From Nocardia sp. SYP-A9097 (GTDB lineage Bacteria; Actinomycetota; Actinomycetes; Mycobacteriales; Mycobacteriaceae): DNA of 64,000 bases. The stretch spans positions 124,001 through 188,000 of the forward strand of contig NZ_WJIC01000005.1 of NCBI RefSeq assembly GCF_009649815.1. Reading direction: 5' to 3'. The notes under the pieces were generated by a model, which was given only the letters and a program-made list of their open reading frames with translations, made no database searches and was not told where the DNA came from. Positions 44,842 through 52,080 of this stretch are shown here, piece after piece. A program made the translations under genes and the position numbers. Position 1 is the stretch's first letter; every line of letters starts with the position of its first letter.

Positions 44842-45636
44842 TCAGGTGTGCGGGGAGCGTTCCGCCGCGGTCAGAAATTCCTCCAGCACGGCATTGAAGC
44901 CGGGCACCCGCTGGACCGCGTGGCCGGCCCCGGACAGGCGGACGCGCTGCCCGCCCATCCGCGCGGCGACAGCGTCGCAGAGCACCTCGATCGCCGGGGT
45001 GTGATTGCCCGAGACGATCAGCGCCGGTATGGCCGCCTCGACAATCCTGTCGAACCGGGGGCTGGCCTCCCACGGGGAACGAAGATTGTGTGCCAGCTCC
45101 AGCGCCTGCGCGAGATCGTCGTTCTCGGCCTCGAGAATTCGCCGATCGATACCGGCCATGGCGAAGAATTCGCGTTCGGTCGCGGCATCGGATTCGCCGG
45201 CGGTGAACCGATCGGCCACAGCCGCCAGCCTTCGTACCGAGTCGTCCGAGCGGGCCGCCGTCCAGAGCGGCACCTCGATCAGGGTCAGGGAGCGAACCCG
45301 GGACGGCCTGCGCCCGGCCGCGATACACATGCCCAGGCCACCGTAGGAGAAGCCGACGAGATGCGCACCGCCGTCGATGTTCTCGATGCACTGCACCAGA
45401 TCGTCGGCGTCGACGAGGAAGTCCTGCCGTGGCGCGGCGGGGCTCGGTGCGAAGCCCCGGCGGCTCGGAATCAGCAGTGACCAGCGGGCCTCGAGCTCCT
45501 GCTGACGGGTCCACGATCGGCGCGCCGGGAGACCACCGTGAACGAGCACGACGGGCGGTCCGTGCCCCGACTTCCGGACGAAGAGTGGTGAAAGCGCCTG
45601 CGCGCCAATCGTTTCGGCCGGACGTGGGTGAGTCAC
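44842..45636 (-). CDS. Alpha/beta hydrolase
   Basis: A 264-residue hydrolase: oxyanion region VVLVHGG, nucleophile Ser in GFSYGG, catalytic His in GAGHAV. The acid residue position is unclear (SGNHTPAIE). Reaction unknown. Its start overlaps the stop of the exporter gene by four bases, so both form one operon under the TetR regulator; a role in product modification or resistance is possible but unproven. Confidence 0.83.
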   Translation of the reverse strand: MTHPRPAETIGAQALSPLFVRKSGHGPPVVLVHGGLPARRSWTRQQELEARWSLLIPSRRGFAPSPAAPRQDFLVDADDLVQCIENIDGGAHLVGFSYGGLGMCIAAGRRPSRVRSLTLIEVPLWTAARSDDSVRRLAAVADRFTAGESDAATEREFFAMAGIDRRILEAENDDLAQALELAHNLRSPWEASPRFDRIVEAAIPALIVSGNHTPAIEVLCDAVAARMGGQRVRLSGAGHAVQRVPGFNAVLEEFLTAAERSPHT

Positions 45637-47249
45637 GACGGCCCCGGCGGCGCGGCCACGGAAGCCTCGTCCGGTTCGGCGAGGGGCTGTTCCCGCTTAC
45701 CGCTGGGCAGCCACAGCATTGCGGTCACTGCGGCCAGAGCGGCGACCACGGCACTCACCATCATCGTCACCTGCATCGCGGAGAGGAATGAGCTCTGCGC
45801 GACGGCGACCAATTCCGGTGCGCGGCGGGAGAATTCGGCCAGCTCGGCCGGTGTGGCCCCCGATGCCCCGGTCTGCGCCTGCTGCACCGCGAGCAGTGTC
45901 GATCCGAGGGAGTTGCCCGCCTCGCCCCGCGCGTGCTCGGGCAGGGCATCGATACCGGCGCCCAGTCGATCCCGGTACGCTGTTCCCAGCGTCGAGCCCA
46001 GCACGGCGACGCCGAGCGCGGTTCCCAACTGCCGGAAGGTATTTGCCAGCGCCGAGCCGGCGCCGGACCGGGCGGGCGGCACCACCGACAGGGCGGCGGT
46101 CATCGATGGCGCCAGCGTCGCCCCGAAACCGAGACCGCAGACGAACTGCAGCACCCCGAACACCCACATTCCGGCGTGCTGCCCGAGTAGCGCGAACCCG
46201 ATACACCCGGCGCACAGGGCGATCGCGCCCGCGGCGACCACGGCCGCGGCGCCGAACCGGGCCACCAGCACATCGCTGCGCTGGCCCGCGAGCGCCGCTC
46301 CCACCGCCACCGGCAGCATGAGCAGCCCCGAATCCAATGGCGAGAAGCCGCGCAGGATCTGCACATAGAACACCAGCACGAAACTCGCGCCGTTGACCGC
46401 GAAGAAGGTCATCGACATGGTGCCGGCTCCGGCCGCGAACTTCTTGGTACGCAACAACATCAGATCCAGCGCCGGATTCGCCGCCCGCGCCGAGTGCCAT
46501 CCGAGCACGCCCAGCAGAACGACACTGGCGGCGATCGGGCCGAAGACCTGTGCGCGCAGCCAGCCGCCGGGCTCACCGCCGCTGATGACGCCGTACACCA
46601 GCAGCCCGACTCCGGTGATGGAGAGCCCCACGCCCGCGATGTCCAGCCGGCCGCGCTGCGGGGCCTTGGTATTGGGGACCAGCAGCAGGATCGCGACCAC
46701 GGCCGCGATCGTCAGCGGCACATTGACCAGCAGCGCCGACCCCCACCAGAACGTACCGACCAGCGCCCCGCCGATCACCGGGCCGCAGGCGATCCCGACG
46801 CCGTTCGCCACCGACCACAGCCCGATCGCCTTGGCCCGCTCGGCCACGGGGAACGCGGTGGTGATCACCGCCATGCTGCAGCCCGGTACCACCGCGGCGC
46901 CGACACCCATCAGCGCACGCCACAGGGTCAGTTGCGAGGTATCACCGGACCAGGCGCCGGCCGTGGAGACGACCGCGAAAAACAGCATGCCGCAGACCAA
47001 TACGGCGCGGCGGCCGAAACGGTCGCCCAGCACGCCCGCGCTGAACATCAGCGCGGCATAGGTGAGGGTGTACGCATCCATCGCCCACTGCAACTGCGCA
47101 TTGGTCGCCGACAGCGACTGCTGTATCGACTTCAACGCCACGACGAGAATCGTGTTGTCCATGACGACGATGAACATGCAGAACGACATCACCGCCAGCA
47201 CTGCCCAGCGCCGTGGATCGGCCGTGACAGGCGTATCGGTCTCGGTCAT
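45633..47249 (-). CDS. MFS drug exporter, 14-TM DHA2 (EmrB/QacA) family
   Basis: A 538-residue antiporter. Motif A-like GVLGDRFGRRAVLV, motif C-like ALMGVGAAVVPGCSMAVI, about fourteen helices. It should export drugs or metabolites with proton influx. Divergent from its TetR-type regulator and next to the PKS cluster, so export of the halogenated product is a fair guess. Confidence 0.9.
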   Translation of the reverse strand: MTETDTPVTADPRRWAVLAVMSFCMFIVVMDNTILVVALKSIQQSLSATNAQLQWAMDAYTLTYAALMFSAGVLGDRFGRRAVLVCGMLFFAVVSTAGAWSGDTSQLTLWRALMGVGAAVVPGCSMAVITTAFPVAERAKAIGLWSVANGVGIACGPVIGGALVGTFWWGSALLVNVPLTIAAVVAILLLVPNTKAPQRGRLDIAGVGLSITGVGLLVYGVISGGEPGGWLRAQVFGPIAASVVLLGVLGWHSARAANPALDLMLLRTKKFAAGAGTMSMTFFAVNGASFVLVFYVQILRGFSPLDSGLLMLPVAVGAALAGQRSDVLVARFGAAAVVAAGAIALCAGCIGFALLGQHAGMWVFGVLQFVCGLGFGATLAPSMTAALSVVPPARSGAGSALANTFRQLGTALGVAVLGSTLGTAYRDRLGAGIDALPEHARGEAGNSLGSTLLAVQQAQTGASGATPAELAEFSRRAPELVAVAQSSFLSAMQVTMMVSAVVAALAAVTAMLWLPSGKREQPLAEPDEASVAAPPGPS

Positions 47250-47306
47250 GGGTGGCTCCTCGGCGGGCGCACGACACAGTTACCTTGAGTGTCCAATGTA
47301 AGACGG

Positions 47307-47328
47307 CTACCTTTACCCGTCAAGGTAG
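47307..47328. promoter_or_regulatory. TetR operator (inverted repeat)
   Basis: CTACCTT (47307-47313) and AAGGTAG (47322-47328) form a perfect inverted repeat with an 8-base gap, between the exporter and the tetR-type gene, 9 bases before the latter's ATG. A further TACCTTG half lies at 47281-47287. Confidence 0.75.
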
Positions 47329-47337
47329 TATTGGCCG

Positions 47338-47946
47338 ATGGCCATGCGAGTACGGCGCAAACCCGACGAAGCCAAGCTCCTGATTCTCGAAGCGGCGAGC
47401 AGACTGCTCACCGCCGGCGGTCCGGCCGCCGTGCAGGTGCGGGCCGTCGCCGCCGAGGTCGGCGTGTCCGATGCCGCGATCAACCACCACTTCGGCACGC
47501 GTGACCAATTACTGGAGGCCCTACTGCGATTCGGCGGCGCCGAACTCAGAGCCGAACTACACGGCGTATTGGAGACCTGGAACGGTGGCCCCGCCGACCC
47601 CGCCGGCCTGGTGCACGCGCTCTACCGGCTCTACTCCGGCGGTTACGCCGAACTGGCGCTGGCACTGCACCGCTCCGGCTGGCGCGACTCCCGCAGCGGA
47701 ATGCTCAACGAGGTCGTCGACCGGCTGTACGACCAAGCCCGCCAAGAACGCGCAGCCGCCGGCCGAAAACCGACGTCCCGCAAGGACATCCAACTGACCG
47801 TAGCCGCCCTGCACCAGGCCGTGATGATGGAACCCTTGTTCGGCAACGAATTTCGCCGCAGCGCCGGCCTGGAGGCAACGGAATCCGATCCCATGATCGA
47901 CTGGTGGATCCGAACGCTGCGCGCGAGCATCAGCGGAGAGCGGTAG
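47338..47946 (+). CDS. TetR family regulator
   Basis: A 202-residue repressor. HTH: EAASRLLTAGGPAAVQVRAV, then VGVSDAAINHHFGTRDQLLEAL. The C-terminal ligand domain has no recognised relatives. It probably represses itself and the divergent exporter from the CTACCTT repeat. Confidence 0.9.
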   Translation: MAMRVRRKPDEAKLLILEAASRLLTAGGPAAVQVRAVAAEVGVSDAAINHHFGTRDQLLEALLRFGGAELRAELHGVLETWNGGPADPAGLVHALYRLYSGGYAELALALHRSGWRDSRSGMLNEVVDRLYDQARQERAAAGRKPTSRKDIQLTVAALHQAVMMEPLFGNEFRRSAGLEATESDPMIDWWIRTLRASISGER

Positions 47947-47986
47947 CGCCACACGTTCTACATGCGCCGGGCCTGGCGCAAAGAAG

Positions 47987-48025
47987 GGTGGTGGGTTCCA
48001 TTGAAGCTCAATGGAACCCACCACC
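47987..48025. terminator. Perfect 18-bp hairpin downstream of the tetR-type gene
   Basis: GGTGGTGGGTTCCATTGA (47987-48004), 3-base loop AGC, then TCAATGGAACCCACCACC (48008-48025). The long tight stem without a T-tract fits an I-type actinobacterial terminator. Its length also resembles a mobile-element end or a small-repeat unit; only one copy is seen here. Confidence 0.65.
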
Positions 48026-48300
48026 GGCAGCGGAGCGGGGGCCGCCGCAGCCCTCGGGGCCTCACTCGATCCTGACGCCGATTATAGTGTAGGTCAGGCT
48101 TACCTAACTTGCAAGCGCATGGCCGTTACTCCTGTCGGGCTGTTTGCAATGGGCACTGCATTCACATAATGGCCTGGCTTTTGCGGTGGGAAGATTGTGC
48201 GGGCCGCACGCCCTTGGGGCTTGTGGAGCAGGGCCGTTGGGAGGTGGCAGGCAATGCATGCTCTCGTAGGTGTTGAAGGAGGGTGGCCGGGGGTGGTCAC
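48026..48300. other. Gene-free stretch with an iron box
   Basis: No gene supported. It contains the IdeR-like box at 48089-48107 and, near its end, AAGGAGGGTGG at about 48271-48281, a ribosome-site-like sequence before the TIR stub. Confidence 0.5.
48089..48107. promoter_or_regulatory. Orphan IdeR/DtxR-like iron box
   Basis: GTAGGTCAGGCTTACCTAA matches 16 of 19 positions of TTAGGTTAGGCTAACCTAA. The only gene downstream on the plus strand is a TIR stub 194 bases away; on the minus strand is the end of the convergent tetR-type gene. The gene it once controlled seems to be lost. Confidence 0.7.
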
Positions 48301-48474
48301 GTGGCTCGCATCTTTCTGAGTCATTCCAGCCACGACAGTCGGGTGGCGGTGGCCCTGAAGCGATGGCTGGTCGAACAAGACCACGAGGATCTGTTGGCGG
48401 TGGACGGCCCGTATCGCCGCCTCTGGTCGGCCTATGTCGGCGACACCGTCGAGGCGGTGGAATCCGTGCGATGA
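48301..48474 (+). pseudogene. TIR-domain N-terminal stub
   Basis: From the GTG at 48301, VARIFLSHSSHDSRVAVAL and WLVEQDHEDL match the first strand and helix of bacterial TIR domains. After ~35 residues the family pattern (the second strand with a conserved Asp and the catalytic Glu region) is lost and the frame stops at residue 57. It is a truncated TIR protein; if the gene was once a defence or WD40/caspase-type effector cannot be told. Confidence 0.65.
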
Positions 48475-48530
48475 GCGGCGGATCTCGCTATCACGGTTTC
48501 ATAACAGGCGAACGTGGGTAGTCGAAGGTC

Positions 48531-48689
48531 ATGACCTTGATGCGGGAGATCTCCGTCAACAGCTCGTCCGAGCGAGTCGGTGCGAATCGGCGACCCTACG
48601 TCGGCGCGCAGTTCTTCCTAGGTGTCCTGGCGAGCGGCTGCGGCGCTGCCGCGGTCGCACTGCTGACCCTGATGATGCAGTACCGCTAG
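48531..48689 (+). CDS. Small single-pass membrane protein
   Basis: A 52-residue frame: hydrophilic start MTLMREISVNSSSERVG, then one hydrophobic helix (AQFFLGVLASGCGAAAVALL) and MMQYR end. GC-rich third positions support coding. Function unknown. It precedes the unknown gene at 48733 by 43 bases and may be co-transcribed. Confidence 0.45.
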   Translation: MTLMREISVNSSSERVGANRRPYVGAQFFLGVLASGCGAAAVALLTLMMQYR

Positions 48690-48732
48690 CCGATATCGAC
48701 CGCACTGCAAGGGCTTTCGACGGGAGTGTGAC

Positions 48733-49203
48733 ATGCAATCCGATGAGATAGTGCTACCGGTTTCCGGGCTGCGGGTGGAGTGGCGACCTGATGACGAACG
48801 CTTTCGCATCCGCCCCTCCGGGCCCAGCGGCACCGGTACGCGCGGGCAGCCCTGGCGGGAATGGCTGGGGCACAGCGATATGGCGGTCGGCGCGTCCGGT
48901 CCCATCCCGCAGGATCCGGAGGCCACCTGGTGGGCGGTATGGGGTGAGTACATCGGCAATGATGTGCAGGTCACCCTGAATGATCAGAGTCGGCCCGAAG
49001 TCCTGGTTTTCGGCAAACTGTGGATCTGCGAGGGGCGCGGCCGCGAACGCGAGGCCACCGTGGTGACCGCCGGACGGCAGGCGGAGATCCGCTTCGCGCC
49101 GCCGCTGGCGGTGGGTGCCGGACGGGTGAGCGCAAACGGCTCGCGCGATCCGAGCCATATCGAGACGCCGACCGGATTCCATGAAATGTCCGGCCGGACA
49201 TAG
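48733..49203 (+). CDS. Hypothetical protein
   Basis: A 156-residue soluble protein rich in Trp, Gly and Pro (SGLRVEWRPDDERFRIRP; WREWLGHSDM; ATWWAVWGEYIGNDVQVTL). ATG at 48733 preceded by GGGAG. No domain recognised. Confidence 0.55.
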   Translation: MQSDEIVLPVSGLRVEWRPDDERFRIRPSGPSGTGTRGQPWREWLGHSDMAVGASGPIPQDPEATWWAVWGEYIGNDVQVTLNDQSRPEVLVFGKLWICEGRGREREATVVTAGRQAEIRFAPPLAVGAGRVSANGSRDPSHIETPTGFHEMSGRT

Positions 49204-49211
49204 TAATTCGG

Positions 49212-49656
49212 TCAGGTCGCCGGAAGCGTCTGCTGGAACCAGGTGAGGATCTGCGGCAGCGCCACGCGGACGGTCCCGTTGTGATCGATATTGCCCAGGT
49301 CTGTCAGCGATTCATCGCGGTGACCCAGTACGCGAAGTAGTAGACCGCGATCCCGCAGCCGTCGAGAATCTGTGCGCTGCAAGACAACCAGGCCGCTCGC
49401 TGTGGTCGCCGAGCCGTCGGGCCGCGATGGTTCGATACACAACGCGATAGCCGTCCACGCCATTGCGCACCGGTGTATCGATATTCCCCTTGGTGAGATA
49501 GCCGGTGACGTCCTGCGCCGACATCTGCGCGATCGGGGTCGTGGATACGATCTCGCCTCGGTTGTCGGGTGGCGTGCTGTCGTCATGTGCTGAACAGGCG
49601 CTCGATCCGAGCAGTACCACCAGGACCGCCATCGCGAAACACTCTGCTCTACGCAT
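49212..49656 (-). pseudogene. Secreted lipoprotein/LIP-type lipase, frameshifted and internally deleted
   Basis: From 49656 a lipoprotein signal (VLVVLLGSSACSAHDD, lipobox LGSSAC-like) leads into GEIVSTTPIAQMSAQDVTGYL and DGYRVVYRT, the start of actinobacterial secretory-lipase (LIP) proteins. The frame then shifts near 49420 to one reading SATTASGLVVLQRTDS, and at about 49330 jumps to what looks like the family C-terminus (HNGTVRVALPQILTWF). The hydrolase core with the catalytic Ser is missing, so this is a pseudogene. Confidence 0.7.
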
Positions 49657-49758
49657 GAATTTGCCGATCTTCTCGGAGTCGGATGATTATTGCCGGTTCT
49701 CCACGGGGGCGGGCGGCGGTAGCCTCGAAGTTGGTCCTTCTATGCGACGAGGCCGGCG

Positions 49759-50133
49759 ATGCACGAGATGGCGATTGTCCAGAGTGTCGTAGCCGCCGTG
49801 TGCGAGCACGCGGCGGGCCGGACGGTGTACAGCGTCACCGTCTCGGTGGGTGCGCTCTGCGCCGTCCTTCCCGATGCGATGCGGTTCTGTTTCGAGCTCG
49901 CCACCGAGGACACCGTCGCCGCCGGGGCCCGGCTCGAGATCGAGCCGGTGCCGGGGAGGGCGCACTGCCGGTCCTGCGGCATCGAATTCACACTGGTCGA
50001 CCTGATCCTGTTGTGCCCCTGTGGAAGTGCCGATCTAGTTGTGACCTCCGGGCGGGAACTCAGAATCCGGTCGATGGAAGTGAGCGAAGAATGTGCGCAA
50101 CCTGCGGATGCGGCAACGACAGCGCGGCCGTAA
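49759..50133 (+). CDS. hypA: [NiFe]-hydrogenase nickel insertion protein HypA
   Basis: A 124-residue HypA: the nickel-binding N-terminus MHEM with essential His2, and a zinc domain with CRSC ... CPCG (one pair as CxxC, the second as CPC). It delivers nickel to the hydrogenase large subunit with HypB. It overlaps hypB by 43 bases in a different frame, so the two are tightly coupled. First gene of the hydrogenase locus. Confidence 0.92.
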   Translation: MHEMAIVQSVVAAVCEHAAGRTVYSVTVSVGALCAVLPDAMRFCFELATEDTVAAGARLEIEPVPGRAHCRSCGIEFTLVDLILLCPCGSADLVVTSGRELRIRSMEVSEECAQPADAATTARP

Positions 50134-50900
50134 TCACCATCCCGCACGAACACGGGCATGAGCATGAACACGGTCATGAGCACGGTGCCGGGCACAGCCA
50201 CGAGCACGGGGCGGATCATGTCCACCTCCCGGTGACCGAGACGATCACTCTCGAGCAGAAGATCCTGGCGAAGAACGATGTCCTGGCCGAGCGCAATCGG
50301 GAATGGCTCGCGCGGCGAAAGATCGTGGCGTTAAATATGACCAGCTCACCGGGTGCGGGCAAGACCTCCCTGCTGGAACGCACAATCCGCGAGCTCGGCC
50401 GCGTGCCGATGGCCGTGATCGAAGGCGATCAGGAGACCCTGCTCGATGCCGAGCGGATCCGGGCGACCGGCTGCCCGGTGGTGCAGATCAATACCGGCGC
50501 GGGCTGCCACCTGGACGCCGAGATGATGCACCGTGCCCTCGACACCCTGGATCCGGCGGCGGGCACCCTGCTGTTCATCGAGAATGTCGGGAACCTGGTC
50601 TGCCCCGCCCTGTTCGATCTGGGGGAGAAGAGCAAAGTCGTGGTCATCTCGGTGACCGAGGGAACCGACAAACCACTCAAATATCCGCACATGTTCGCAG
50701 CCGCCGGACTGGTCATCGTAAACAAGACTGATTTACTTCCATATGTGGACTTCGACCTGGATAAATGCCGCGAGTACGCGCATTCGGTGAACCCGGTCGT
50801 AGAAATTCTGCCGATGTCGGTGACCACGGGCGACGGAATATCGGCCTGGTATGCGTGGCTGGCGAAGGAGTGCGAATTAGTTGCCTCCGACCAGCCTTGA
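50091..50900 (+). CDS. hypB: Hydrogenase nickel incorporation GTPase HypB
   Basis: A 269-residue GTPase. N-terminal CATCGCG (high-affinity metal motif), then a His-rich nickel-storage stretch ([21 protein letters not shown], spanning residues ~19-45), Walker [16 protein letters not shown], the metal-site [18 protein letters not shown]. It stores nickel and drives its transfer by GTP hydrolysis. ATG at 50091 lies within hypA. Confidence 0.95.
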   Translation: MCATCGCGNDSAAVITIPHEHGHEHEHGHEHGAGHSHEHGADHVHLPVTETITLEQKILAKNDVLAERNREWLARRKIVALNMTSSPGAGKTSLLERTIRELGRVPMAVIEGDQETLLDAERIRATGCPVVQINTGAGCHLDAEMMHRALDTLDPAAGTLLFIENVGNLVCPALFDLGEKSKVVVISVTEGTDKPLKYPHMFAAAGLVIVNKTDLLPYVDFDLDKCREYAHSVNPVVEILPMSVTTGDGISAWYAWLAKECELVASDQP

Positions 50901-50927
50901 TCACCTTGACGGGCGGGCATAGACTCA

Positions 50928-50943
50928 TGTGATCGGGGTCACG
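50928..50943. promoter_or_regulatory. CRP-like site before the hydrogenase structural genes
   Basis: TGTGATCGGGGTCACG has the TGTGA-N6-TCACa form of the CRP/GlxR consensus. It lies 72 bases before the small-subunit start. A TTGACG at 50906 may be a -35 element. Hydrogenases of this type are induced when carbon is short, in line with cAMP-CRP control (inference). Confidence 0.6.
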
Positions 50944-51014
50944 TCCGGTTGACGATCTTCGACGAAGGAGAGACCGTAACCCCGCGTGTTCATGCTCCAT
51001 GAAGGGTGAATTCC

Positions 51015-52070
51015 GTGCCTACTCAGGAAGCAGTCAAAGCCGAAGAAACGCTGATTCACGTTCTCTGGATCAACGCCGGCCTCAGTTGTGACGGTGACTC
51101 CGTGGCGTTGACTGCCGCCACGCAACCGAGCATCGAGGAGATCGCGCTCGGCGCGCTCCCGGGATTACCGAAAATTGCGGTGCACTGGCCGCTCATCGAT
51201 TTCGAATGCGGCCCGACCGGCGGCGCCGACGACTTCCTGGAATGGTTCTTCAAAGCCGATCGCGGTGAACTGGAGCCGTTCGTCCTCGTTGTTGAGGGCT
51301 CTATACCGAATGAGAAATTACACGACGAGGGCTACTGGTGCGGATTCGGAAATGATCCGGCCACCGGTCAGCCCATGACCACCAGCGAATGGCTCGATCG
51401 CCTCGCGCCGAAGGCCACCGCGATTGTCGCGGTCGGCACCTGCGCGACCTACGGTGGCATCCACGCGATGGCCGGTAATCCCACCGGCGCCATGGGCGTT
51501 CCGGACTATCTCGGCTGGGACTGGAAGAGCAAGGCAGGCATCCCGATCGTCTGCGTGCCCGGCTGCCCGATCCAGCCGGACAATCTGTCCGAAACCCTGA
51601 CCTACCTGCTGTACATGGCGACGGGTCAGGCGCCGATGATCCCACTCGACGAGGCGCTGCGGCCCAAGTGGCTGTTCGGTGCGACGGTGCACGAGGGCTG
51701 CGACCGGGCGGGCTACTACGAGCAGGGCGAATTCGCCACCGAGTATGGTTCGCCGAAATGCATTGTGAAACTGGGCTGTTGGGGTCCGGTGGTGAAATGC
51801 AATGTGCCCAAACGCGGTTGGATCAACGGCGTCGGCGGCTGCCCCAATGTGGGCGGTATCTGCATCGGCTGCACAATGCCCGGATTCCCGGATAAATTCA
51901 TGCCTTTCATGGATGAACCGCCCGGCGGCAAGCTCTCGTCCACGGCATCCGGACTCTATGGATCGGTGATCCGCAATTTGCGGCATATCACCGGCCGCAC
52001 GGTCGATAAAGAGCCGCAGTGGCGGCATAAGGGCGAGAAGCTGGAAACCGGCGCGTCGCGCACCTGGTAG
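51015..52070 (+). CDS. hhyS: [NiFe]-hydrogenase small subunit, group 1h (Hhy/Huc-like)
   Basis: A 351-residue iron-sulfur subunit without a Tat signal, as in the cytoplasmic actinobacterial (group 1h, formerly group 5) enzymes. Cluster-binding motifs: INAGLSCDGD, GTCATYGG, VPGCPIQPDN, CWGPVVKCNVPKRGW and GGCPNVGGICIGCTMPGFPD. The CxxD arrangement at the first site fits the 3-Cys/1-Asp proximal cluster known from the Ralstonia enzyme. It carries electrons from H2 to the respiratory chain. GTG at 51015 is preferred over 51006, with GAAGGG 8 bases upstream. Confidence 0.93.
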   Translation: MPTQEAVKAEETLIHVLWINAGLSCDGDSVALTAATQPSIEEIALGALPGLPKIAVHWPLIDFECGPTGGADDFLEWFFKADRGELEPFVLVVEGSIPNEKLHDEGYWCGFGNDPATGQPMTTSEWLDRLAPKATAIVAVGTCATYGGIHAMAGNPTGAMGVPDYLGWDWKSKAGIPIVCVPGCPIQPDNLSETLTYLLYMATGQAPMIPLDEALRPKWLFGATVHEGCDRAGYYEQGEFATEYGSPKCIVKLGCWGPVVKCNVPKRGWINGVGGCPNVGGICIGCTMPGFPDKFMPFMDEPPGGKLSSTASGLYGSVIRNLRHITGRTVDKEPQWRHKGEKLETGASRTW

Positions 52071-52080
52071 GAGAAGCTCC

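Noticed and set aside
48001..48025. tRNA or small RNA from the strong hairpin
   Set aside because: No cloverleaf or further conserved stems around it; a simple terminator-like hairpin explains it.
48301..48474. Functional TIR-based defence system
   Set aside because: Only the first ~35 residues of a TIR domain are present, and there is no partner gene (SIR2, STING, NLR-like or Thoeris ThsA) nearby.
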